64,000 bases of DNA from Bagarius yarrelli (lineage: Eukaryota; Chordata; Actinopteri; Siluriformes; Sisoridae). The stretch covers positions 87,501 to 151,500 of the forward strand of contig VCAZ01000201.1 in the NCBI GenBank assembly GCA_005784505.1, read 5' to 3'. Both the position numbers and the translations under genes were made by a program. The notes under the pieces were generated by a model that made no database searches, was not told the origin of the DNA, and was given only the letters and a program-made list of their open reading frames with translations. Shown here one piece after another: positions 45,221 to 55,100 of the stretch (within the stretch, counting starts at the first letter, position 1; every line of letters starts with the position of its first letter).

Positions 45221-45467
45221 TTGAATGTTATAATAACTATAAACAAACGTTCCCTCATTTCTGATTGCTTTGCTGGTTGAAAGACCTGTATGAGGTCCCA
45301 TGATGCCTACTCTAAAGAGGACTGAGGCGTACCAGCGTTTCTTGTATCTTCTTTAATGCCTGTATTTTTTATATTTAATGTAGATAGATACTTTACAGTA
45401 TATAGATTATCTATACTGGCTTTATTAATCACATGTTCAGAAGAGTAAAATTTTTACTGATACACTA

Positions 45468-45794
45468 TACAGGGCGTCCCATGGGTTTCCATACAGAAGA
45501 AAAATAAACATTATCTCAGATCCCGCAGATCTCACTCAAGGGTGATTTTCATCTTTGTATCAGAAAAAGATAAAAAGATAAATCATCTCATGGAACGTAT
45601 CACCACCGCCATTACATGCATAACTCCAGCTGTGCTTATACGCGTTTCTCAGCAGTGGAGGCAACACGTCCAAATGTGTTTTCAACACAATGGTAGTCAT
45701 GTAGAGAAAATTATATAAATAAAAATGGTTTTTATAGAAAAATGTTTATTTTTTGATTTTTACTATGTATGGAAACGTATGAGACACCCTGTAT
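45468..45794 (+). mobile_element. Mariner-like element, internally deleted, both ends present
   Basis: Inverted ends: ACAGGGCGTCCCATGGGTTTCC ATAC at 45469 against the reverse of GTATGGAAACGTATGAGACA CCCTGTA at 45793, flanked by TA. The inside retains a fragment reading RVSQQWRQHVQMCFQHNGSH, like the C-terminal end of mariner transposases. About 327 bases, so non-autonomous. Confidence 0.7.
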
Positions 45795-46780
45795 CGTCCG
45801 GTAAACTTTTACACATCTTGAAGTTTCTGTTATGTGACATAGAAAAGCAGAAAAGCTAAACAACTCAAAAAAATACATTTTTGGCCTACAAACGTATTTT
45901 GTATAGTGGAAACTTGGCATCTAAAAGTCCTTCCTAACAAATTTTCCTTACGAATTGCAATTTTGCAAGAAATTGGCATACAAAGTATTTTCGGCCATGT
46001 ATACACACGAACCAAAACGAACTGCACAGTACAACAGCTACGTTTTCCTTCAAAACTTGTTTGCGCCAAAGGAACGCCAGAAGGACAAGCGTTTAAAAGC
46101 TATGTGATTTTATCTGCATTTTTTTGTTGACAGATCGTTTTTTTTAACTGTTCATTGTTTTTATAGGCAAAAAATATGATTGTAGTGTCGGAAATTGGTA
46201 ATATTGGTAATATTTTTAGTCTGGAAGGGATTATCAGAATTTACATGATCTGTTATGGGAAATTATTATTGTGACATCTGTATAAAAGTTCTTTGTATTT
46301 TTTCTTTCACTCGTTTCTTTATTTTTTAAATCTGCATCAGGTATTAATGTTTTTTTTTTTCGTAATGTTTGTAAGTAGTTTTCATTTGTTCCGTCGTGTT
46401 GATTCGAGAAGGTTGGCGGTCTGTGTTAATGCCAGAATTACAGTCATTTATTTTCAACCTAAAACAAACCTTTTCCATTTCCATTAATCCACTCATCGCC
46501 AGTCAGATATTTTATAGAGCTCTATTTTGACCTTGTTATCCTTTGCATATTTTACATTTGCATATTCAGTGGTGCGAAGATATTAGTGCAGTAACAATTA
46601 TGTTTGTAATTAAAATCTGTCGTGTGGTTATAGAGCGACAATCAACAACAGGGTGGTGTGACGAGACAGATTCACTGCTACCAGCCCAAAGTTTCCAATA
46701 ACAGCATTTATTTGCCCCAAGAATCTTTTTTTTATTCACTTTTTCTCCTAACAAGTCACATTATTGTTCTTTTGCTTTTT
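45795..46780 (+). other. Intergenic DNA, no gene seen
   Basis: AT-rich unique sequence with T runs near 46350. No exon, element or RNA gene recognised. Confidence 0.5.
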
Positions 46781-46786
46781 TAAATA

Positions 46787-46962
46787 AAGTTCAACAACTT
46801 CTGACCAATCAGAATACAGACCTCTGCAGCACGCTTGGTGTCTACAGCAATATAAAGGTTTTTCATTAACAAAAGTATCTTTATGAAATATTTTTATCGA
46901 TGTAGAGACCAAGCGTGCTGCTGAGTTCTGGATTCTGATTGGTCAGAAGTTGTTGATTAACC
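46787..46962. mobile_element. Palindromic (foldback) MITE
   Basis: Left arm TTCAACAACTTCTGACCAATCAGAAT and GCAGCACGCTTGGTGTCTAC; right arm is its reverse complement (ACCAAGCGTGCTGCTGAGTTC, GATTCTGATTGGTCAGAAGTTGTTGATTAA). Arms of about 65 bases around a 45-base centre. No coding capacity. Related arm text occurs at 27480 and 1693. Confidence 0.8.
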
Positions 46963-47239
46963 TTGTCTTTCTGGCGGTAACAAAAGTGATGAAGTGTAAG
47001 ATGGAGCACTACTGGATAGAGAAGTAACACGGCTTTTGAGATCTTTTCCAGGTTGGTTACAGGTCTGCTGGCTGGGTTTACATGAAGTACAAACACTTCA
47101 TTGTTTCCTGAAGAAGGTGCTCTGTAATGGAGATCCGCCCGTATTAAAGCATTTACTGCAGAAGACAAGTGACCCATAAATTCCAAACAAGAAGGCACTC
47201 AAACTTAACGCTTTGTTGTATCATAATGTTTGATGGTGG

Positions 47240-47440
47240 TGATGTTGTTCTTGGGTCATAGGAGGCATTTATCCTCCAGCAAACATGGCACGTTGAGTTG
47301 AGCTCAACTTTGGTCTCATCTGACTACAACACTTTCACGCAGTTCTTCACTAAATCAATTAGATGTTCATTGGCAAACTTTAGACGGGCCTGGTCATGTG
47401 CTTTCTTATGCAGAGGGACCTTGTGGACACTGCAGGATTG
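47240..47440 (-). mobile_element. Tc1-like transposase fragment, inverted
   Basis: Minus strand reads SVHKVPLHKKAHDQARLKFA NEHLIDLVKNCVKVL then, after a frameshift, RDETKVELN. This is the middle of a Tc1 transposase (VLWSDETK region) with broken frame. Confidence 0.75.
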
Positions 47441-47539
47441 GAACACCTGTCTTTTGAACATCCTACTCCAGATGTTAGTCTCAATCTTCCTCCCTATAAT
47501 CACCTCCAGTCTTTTTTCCAGACTCATGTGACTGTGTGT

Positions 47540-47718
47540 GTTCATTCAGTTTCAAGTATCAATGAGATCAGACAGTAATGTTGAGGGGTTGAGGAGGTCT
47601 GGGGTTCAGTTGGGGTTCCAGTTCATCCCAAAGGTGTTCAGTTTAAAGGGGTTGAGTCAGAATCAGGACTCTGTACAGGACACGAGAGTCCTTCTACTCC
47701 AATCAGAACACAGCATGT
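47540..47718 (-). mobile_element. Tc1-like transposon fragment, inverted
   Basis: TCAAGTATCAATGAGATCAG, GGGTTCAGTTGGGGTTCCAG, CAAAGGTGTTCAGTTTAAAG, AACACAGCATGTCT; same family as 43500-43690 and 52897-53313. Confidence 0.6.
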
Positions 47719-47955
47719 CTAAAGGAGAAAAGAATAAATGAAAAGAGGAGAGAAGAATAGATGATAAAAGGTTAGAAGAATAGAGGAGAAGAGAAAGGGA
47801 AATAAAAGAGGAGAGGAGAATAGGAGAGGAGAGAGAAAGAGAAAAGAGAGAGAAGGAGAGAGGAGAGAAAAATAGAGAAGAAGAGGAGAATAGCGGAGAA
47901 GGGAAGAATAGAAGGGAAAGAGAGAGGAGAATAAAGGAAAAAATGAGAGAAGGGA
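47718..47955 (+). repeat. Polypurine tract (GAGAA)n-like
   Basis: About 235 bases nearly pure A/G with GAATAGA and GGAGAAGAG units. It explains the Phe/Ser/Leu-rich minus-strand frame here. Confidence 0.85.
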
Positions 47956-48048
47956 CAACAGAGGACGTTATGTTGAAGTAGATTCTTGTTCAGCTGATCG
48001 GCTTCTCCTGTATTTTACACAGCGGTTGTTTTATTGGTGACTGTAGAA

Positions 48049-48075
48049 CGTCTCGTCTCGTCTCGTCTCGTCTCC
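48049..48075 (+). repeat. (CGTCT)n pentanucleotide repeat
   Basis: Five TCTCG units in a row. Confidence 0.9.
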
Positions 48076-48562
48076 TCTATAGTTAAGTGTGTTTCCTGGT
48101 GTTTAATCATTTTTTAAGTTCTGCCAGATTTTCTGACTCATGTGCCAGATCCTCTAAAAACCTCTCTAGCCAATTAGTCCATCTATTCCACACTGCTCTT
48201 CCTTTTCATTCTTATTTGAGTTTTATAAATAATGAGCCGAATCATAGCACAGTGAATCTCAGAAATCAACAAATGAATCACCAATTCAGATGATGAAGAG
48301 CTCAACGATGGTAAAGTGAATTTTAAAACATGACCAAAATTAATTAATGAACTAACTGATCAGCTGAAAGAAAGATCAATACCCCCCCCCACACACAACC
48401 TACACACACACACACACTTTATAGTAAAGTGAATCTTGAACTTGACCCAAATGATTCACTGATTGTACTGGATGAACCTGTCCAAGGAAAGGGAACTACT
48501 TCCATAAAATTAACTAAAGCTAACCATTTGAAGAATCTGGATAGCAGCCACTTCCCACCAGT

Positions 48563-48725
48563 AGGCAGACTTTCACTACATTTACATTTCTGGCATTTAT
48601 CTCATTTTTATCCAACTAAGCAGTTAAGGGTTAAGGGCCTTGTTCAGGGGCCCAGCTGGGGCAGCTTGGTGGTGCTGGGAATTAAATCAATTATTTCTTT
48701 AGCAGTCCCCACTGCACCGCCCTCC
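48563..48725 (-). repeat. tRNA-derived SINE
   Basis: Inverted: CATTTACATTTCTGGCATTT, AGTTAAGGGTTAAGGGCCTT, GTGGTGCTGGGAATTAAATC, and a decayed head. Confidence 0.8.
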
Positions 48726-49319
48726 TCAGCAGCTGGCCATAGAGGAAAATTAAAGACAAAGGAAACTGAAGACCAAGCGAGACAGTTCTGAATTAATTCC
48801 ACCCTTCAAACACCAGCTTCAGCTCCGGCACCTGCCCCAGTGTAAACACAGTAACAGAGCTCAGAGCTGAATCCCAACACAGGAAATGTAAAGAACAGAG
48901 ACACGTTGACTTCACCGTCTGCTTTTATTGAAGCTCAGGCAACTCTTCCTCGGCTTTACTAGTCTCAGCCTTAGACGCCGCCCCCACCGACCGCCGGCTG
49001 AATGTCTGATACATACCACATACTAAACTGGAAACACTTCAGGAATTTCGAGGTCGTCCTCTAATTGGTTCAAGTGTACATGAATTTCAACAAATCTGTT
49101 CCAGCACATGCTCCTCTCTCCTTTACATCACCTTGTGTCTTCTTTAATTACACAACTCACATCCTTCCTTTTATCTTTCACACCTGGAGGGTCAACCACT
49201 TATCCTGCAGCACACGTTCAGGGCTCAAAGTCGTCCTTTCATGTCAGTGGTTATATAAAGAGCCTCATCTTTCATATAATATTCCAAAAGCTTGCAGTAA
49301 TTTCAATCCTGCCATAAAA
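48726..49319 (+). other. Intergenic DNA, no gene seen
   Basis: Unique sequence between two SINEs; contains GCGCC-poor mixed sequence with TTAGACGCCGCCCCCACCGACCGCCGG at 48970, the most GC-rich patch nearby. No exon recognised. Confidence 0.45.
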
Positions 49320-49492
49320 ATGTGGTATCTACGTGGTTATGGTGTTGGACTGCTGATTGGAAGATTGTGGGTTTAATTCCCAGCATCACCAAGTTGCCCC
49401 TGCTGGCCCCCTGAGCAAGGCCCTTAACCTTTATTTGCTAAGTTGGGTAAATGAGATCAGTGTAATTTACTTTGGATAAGAATGTCTGCCAG
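49320..49492 (+). repeat. tRNA-derived SINE, full
   Basis: CGTGGTTATGGTGTTGGACT, GATTGTGGGTTTAATTCCCAG, CCCCTGAGCAAGGCCCTTAA, TTTGGATAAGAATGTCTGCC. Confidence 0.88.
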
Positions 49493-49495
49493 AAG

Positions 49496-49662
49496 TCATC
49501 CATCCATCTATCCATCCATCCATCCATTGTCTTTACCCGCGTATTCCTAGTCAGAGTCACAGGAAGACACACAGAAAGACCCCTGCAGGGGATACGAACC
49601 TGAGACCTTCTTAATGTGAGACAACAGTGATAGCCACTAAGCCACCCTGCTGCCCCCAAATG
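49496..49662 (+). repeat. Interspersed repeat, unclassified, partial copy
   Basis: CATCCATC run, then CACACAGAAAGACCCCTGCA, CCTGAGACCTTCTTAATGTG and CCACTAAGCCACCCTGCTGC, the 3' part of the repeat at 4935 and 61922. Confidence 0.6.
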
Positions 49663-49797
49663 CTGGAAATGTAAATTAAATGTCCAGCTGGTCAGATCTT
49701 TGCACCGGATTAGGAACCTGAGGGGTTCTTCTCCACCTGACATTCAATACTGTCAAAAGGAAAGTGGTCAAAATTTGTCACTGTCTGTTATTATTTA

Positions 49798-49855
49798 TTG
49801 ATTTACTCCGTTTGCCATTAACCCTTAACTGCTCAGTTAGATGAATAAATCTAAA
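49798..49855 (+). repeat. SINE middle fragment
   Basis: TAACCCTTAACTGCTCAGTTAGATGAATAAA only. Confidence 0.5.
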
Positions 49856-50379
49856 AAGGGGACGTTAATCATGTTTTTTTAACTTTCTGAATCAGTTTGC
49901 AGGACGGAATGAAAAATAACAAGACAAATTACTAAGCAAGATATATAAAAATACTGGCATGTTAAATCGAAATTTATTTCATCATAAATATTCCAGTTTC
50001 GCAATATAATTTTTATTGTATTCAAAAATTACCAAATTAAAAAACACAACAGTCTCAACACTGCAGTTTCATCAACACCTGAAACTGGATAACTGGATCA
50101 TTCGCTTATTGCTTTTTTATAACATTGAAACAGATTAGAAATGGAATTATGGGGCATGTGGTGAAAGAAATGGAATAGGATTATCCCTCTTTCTAAAAAA
50201 AGAAATCGAGGGTGAAATATGATGCTTATGATTACGATGAGAAGCTCACACACCTCTTTACAGCTTTATACAGAAACTTTCCTGCCATTTTTATTTCACT
50301 AATGTATGAAAGTTAAAGTATGGCCTCTTTTCCTGTTTCTTTTTCTCTAAATCAAGTCAAGGGTTTTTTTTTTTAAGGT

Positions 50380-50655
50380 ACATTGATGAGTTTTCCTGAC
50401 AGATCCTGCTCTCGCGGGAGCCGAACTAACTAGGGCACTGCCACTCAATCATATCTCACTCGAGCTCTCGCGGCTGTCGGGGGTTAATCTACTCGCTTTA
50501 CATCCCTAATCCCAAAGACAAACGCGTCTCCTCCGCAAATCAGAACTGACTCCGGTTTCTTTTCAATAATAAGAGCAAGAAGCTTATATATCTGATCTGG
50601 ATCCGGAGCTGTTTTTCTTTCCTTGAGGTTTTTATTTGGCAAGCAGGATGCCACT
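50380..50655. promoter_or_regulatory. Candidate conserved non-coding block upstream of the dab1 start exon
   Basis: Unique, more GC-rich sequence with GGGGGTTAATCTACTCGC, CATCCCTAATCCCAAAG (two TAATCC/TAATCT cores as bound by Otx/Pitx-type factors), CTCTCGCGGGAG palindrome and TCTGATCTGGATCCGGAG. About 1.3 kb upstream of the dab1 start exon. Confidence 0.3.
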
Positions 50656-50684
50656 ATCACACACACACACACACACACACACTC
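50656..50684 (+). repeat. (CA)n microsatellite
   Basis: Perfect run. Confidence 0.93.
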
Positions 50685-50897
50685 AGAGAGTGAGAGAGAA
50701 AGCTGCTCGTTAGCTGTGAGGAATCATCAAAGACACTGGAGCTGATCAGGGACCCCATGCTGACCTAGTTAGCGCTAGTGGTACACGGCATTAACCCCTT
50801 CTTTCATGGAACTCCTTCCCGCTGATCAAAATTACATTACAGAGATTCACTGCTGTTTTTCTGACTCGACTACAAAGTTTATTATTATTCAGATTCA

Positions 50898-51077
50898 CAT
50901 TTACGCCATTTGGCAGACGTCCTTATTCAGAGCAACATATATCTGTTTGTGCAACTGAGCAATTGAGGGTTAAGGGCTTTGATCCGAGGCCCAACAGTGG
51001 CAATTTGGTGGTGCTGGGAATCGAACCCTGACCTTCCAATTGGCAGTCCAACACCTTAACCACTGAGCTACCACTTT
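50898..51077 (-). repeat. tRNA-derived SINE, full
   Basis: Inverted: GCCATTTGGCAGACGTCCTT, CAATTGAGGGTTAAGGGCTT, GTGGTGCTGGGAATCGAACC, CCAACACCTTAACCACTGAG. Confidence 0.9.
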
Positions 51078-51199
51078 AACTACCACTATAAACTGAAAAG
51101 TGGATGATTTATTCTGAAGAAATGTTAAAATAGTTCACTTACATGTCCAAAACATTGATCTTAGTTTTTCATTACACCCTATAATGATACAGATCGACT

Positions 51200-51200
<1 letters not shown>

Positions 51201-51242
<42 letters not shown>
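51201..51242 (+). repeat. (TG)n microsatellite
   Basis: Perfect run of about 40 bases. Confidence 0.95.
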
Positions 51243-51244
<2 letters not shown>

Positions 51245-51822
51245 ATATCTTGTTAAATCATTTACCCTTTCTCAGATCAAGCCGTTTCTAGATCAAGCCT
51301 GTTTTTGTGACGTCACACAGACCAAGCCTGCACCTATTGACACTGTGATTCAAACACTTATGAGCTCAAAGAGAGCAATGAATCATTTGAATGAATACGA
51401 TTCAAATGATTCATTGATTTAAACAAAATGAACAAAGATGAATAAATCTTGAATTTATAAAAATGTCAGACTCACACACACTGAATGACACAAAAATAAA
51501 TCTTGGTTATGACCACAATCTTTACTATATTAATAAACACTAAATAAAGAGTGAATTGTGGACATAGACAAATGATTCAGTGATTTGAAAAACAATGAAT
51601 CCTGAACATGATTTGAAGGTTCTGTGATCCTTTACCTGCTATGAAGGTTGTGGTTTTTAAGGTATTCGCTTATTTAAAATCTTGTTCTGGAGTGAGTTAT
51701 AACAATATACTCATTGGTTTTTTAGTACTTTGTGAAGTACACCTGGAATCACCCCTGACGGACACATCCTGTGATAACACTGATTCATAATGTTCTTTTC
51801 TGTTTGTCCCTTTTGTCCCCAG

Positions 51823-52076
51823 TGCCTACAGGAAGGTTCTTCTCTTCGACGCTGTCTGAGTCAGAGCTCGGCTTCCTCTCCGTGACAAAGTGTGAGCCAC
51901 TAGACCAAATCTGAAGGGCTTAAGAGAATACACCAAAAAAAGAGAAAAAAATAGAGGAGCTTCTTTTCTGAGGCTAAGAGGAGCGGAGGAGCAGAACAAG
52001 ATCAGCATGCAGGAGCGAGTGTAGCCAAGCTAGGAAACGAATCCATGCAGGACAAGAAGAAACAGGACTCAGGAGG
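51823..52076 (+). other. dab1: dab1 5' UTR part of the start-codon exon
   Basis: A good acceptor (polypyrimidine then CCCCAG|TGCC at 51823) opens an exon that runs to the start codon at 52077. In mammals too, the Dab1 ATG exon is preceded by spliced non-coding exons. Two upstream ATGs lie in this leader: a five-codon ORF (MQERV, from about 52006) and one that overlaps the main start (52045-52122). Upstream first exons are not identified in this window. Confidence 0.6.
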
Positions 52077-52122
52077 ATGTCCACAGAAGAAGAGACACAA
52101 GCGAGCATCAAAGCCAGTGTGA
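52045..52122 (+). other. Upstream ORF overlapping the dab1 start
   Basis: ATG at 52045 opens a 25-codon ORF that ends at TGA 52120-52122, past the dab1 ATG at 52077 and in another frame. It is rich in Lys (MQDKKKQDSGGCPQKKR). Overlapping uORFs usually lower translation of the main ORF; here that is inference. Confidence 0.45.
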
Positions 52123-55100
52123 GATGGGATTCAAGAAGAAAAGGTTTGACTTGTTCCGACAGCCATGCTTTGATGGAAAATTTATTAAGCTGCTGTATTT
52201 CTTAGTTGTTAATGATGGTTTAAAGTTTAAACAAACTACAAACCCGATGAAGAACTAAACAAAAGGATTGGGCAACCCATGTTCCTTTGTTCTGCCTGTT
52301 TTCCAACTAGCCCTGTCCTACCTACAGATCTTTACATGGACCATTACCTGGATAGAAGCGGTTAGGATATTGGCCTACAGAGCAAAAGATTGTACGTTAG
52401 ATTCCAAGCGCCACCAAGTCGCCACTGCTGGGCCCCTGAACAAGGCCCTTAACCCTCAACTGCTTGGTTTGATAAGAAAAAAAGGGCGACTACCAAATGG
52501 CAATAATGTAAATATTAATGGACCAGGTGTGTTCAGTCAATCAGAAACTGGAAGATACTACCTCAGGTGAGGGGGAGGGGGAGTGAACTGGTATCCAGTA
52601 AACCAGCTTCTGTTTGACTAACCACAGCTGATGCAGGTAGTCAGTAGTGGGTAGGGACAGGGATAGCTGGAAAGCAGGCATGACAAAGGAACTCAAGCAA
52701 CATGGGATACCCAATCCTGATTTTCAGACCCCCCTTCATTACACCAACCGCTACTTAATCTGGGCCTTTATTATACTTCACCTTCTGGTGGAATAAACAT
52801 CCTGAATTTAACCACCATTTTTCTTACATCCTACAAAGATAAAGTTATCTGTTACATCTGCAGACTATCTAGCTGTGTATTTTTCAGACAAAACTACACA
52901 ATATGACCAAAGGTATGTGGACTACTGACTACCAAAACAGACACGGTTCTTCTTGACTGTTTTTCACCAGATTGTGTTGTGTGACTGTGGGGGATTGTTC
53001 ATTCAGCTACAAGAACATTAGTGAGATCAGACACTGATGTTTAGATGTTTTGAAGGCTCCATTACCAGTTTATCCAAAAGGTTTTCTTCCACTCTAACCA
53101 AAACACAGCATGTCTTCATGGAGCACAGGGGTCTTTTGCACAGGGACATTATCATGCTGGAAAAGGGTCTCAGTTCCAGTAAAGGGAAACTTTACAGCGT
53201 ACAGAGACATTCCAGAAAATTCTTTGCTCCCGGCTTTGTAGCAACACTTTAGGAAGTGAATCGGTGGGCTTGTTGGTGGATTGGGCGGAGGCTTATACTT
53301 TTTGTTGCATAGTGTGTTAGATCAATGATATCATGTTGGAGTAAAGTTCTGAATGGCTTTTACAGACGTTCTTAATCTCCACATATGTTTCATGTCTATC
53401 TTCATCTCCATGCTGTGAATATTAGAGCTGTTACCAGCTGGACTGGTGGATTGACCTGTCTGCATAATTGATAGGAACACACAGATATGGGGAAACACTG
53501 GTACAATCAGGTCCACGGAAGGCCAGTTCTCAGTTTATTAGCACTTTGGGATTGGACAGCATTTTACAGCATTAACTTTCTACTTTTTTAGAACTTCTTG
53601 CAAATAAACTTGTTCTTCCAAGTTCACCACAACACACCATGTCCTCATGGAGGTTTTGTACACAGGGGCATTGTCATAATAGTCTATAGGAAGGAATAGC
53701 AATCTGGTATTTTCTGGATCTTAGCTAGCTTAGAATCAGCAGAAGGTAAAAGTCTGAAGAGAAAAAGTGTGATGAACACTTTGAGGTGTATAAGTGTCTG
53801 CGTTTGTGATTCAGTTGGGCTTCTACCCCGGTTTGCTGAGTCATCGGGTCGTATCAGGATTAAAAGCTGATGAAATTGAATTGACTCAGAGAGTAAAAAA
53901 GTTTGAAGATGGCCATCTCACTTCAATCGCTCCCTCACGCTTCTGTACTCCCACAATAAAAAAACAGCACTTCAGCGAGCAGTAAATCTGTGGGCTGCTT
54001 CTGCGCTTCCCGGGTCCACCAGGGCTGTTTTATGGCTGCTGTCTGATTCCCTCGCTGGCCGTACAGAAGACCATCGATCTATAGAAAGCTCTTACTCATG
54101 CAGGTGCTCGGTGTTGCTCGGTGTTACGGAGACGTAACGATCATGCTAATCAGCTCCGCTAAAGAAAAAAGTTACAGGTATTAACTCCAGAAGAGCTCCT
54201 TACATCGGATATGCAATCATTAAGCCGGACTCGGATTCACAGCGGGATCTGGTGGGCACTGAGTAATAGGACAGTCAGTAAACTTGAAATAAAGGATGTA
54301 AACAGTTATGTAACATCTTTTTGAGGGTTCTGAAAGCTGATTGGGTAGAAAGATAAGACATGGTGAGAGAGGTGCTGTCTGAGTCCTCGCTGACAATTAT
54401 CCTGATCTTCAGCCTTTTCCCTGCAGGCAGTGTGATGTAAGATTGTTATGCAATGATAAAAGCGACAGAATTAATGGAATAAATAAGAGTGTATAACGCA
54501 AAGAGAAATAAAACATTTTCAGGACAGGATTGTGTTTCATTTTTAAGGTGATTCTATCAAAAGCTACCGCAGAATGTGATTATCTAAAAAGAATTACACT
54601 ATCTTGACACAGACAGAGGACACGCCTCCTTCACTCAGACTGTCATCCTTCTTCAAGATTGGCATATACAGAGGCCACGCCTCCATTTGTGACACTGAAA
54701 GATACCATTGGCCACATCTCCTTTAATAAGGGTGACAATTAAAGAGGCCACACCTCCTTTATTAACACTGACACATAAAGAGGCCACACCTCCTTTATTA
54801 ACACTGACACATACAGCCACACAGGCCACACCTCCTTTATTAACACTGACACATACAGAGGCCACACCTCCTGTACTAACACTGACACATACAGAGGCCA
54901 CACCTCCTTTACTAACACTGACACATACAGAGGCCACACCTCCTTTATTAACACTGACACATACAGAGGCCACACCTCCTTTACTAACACTGACACATAC
55001 AGAGGCCACACCTCCTATACTAATACTGACACATACAGAGGCCACACCTCCTTTACTAACACTGACACATACAGAGGCCACACCTCCTTTATTAACACTG

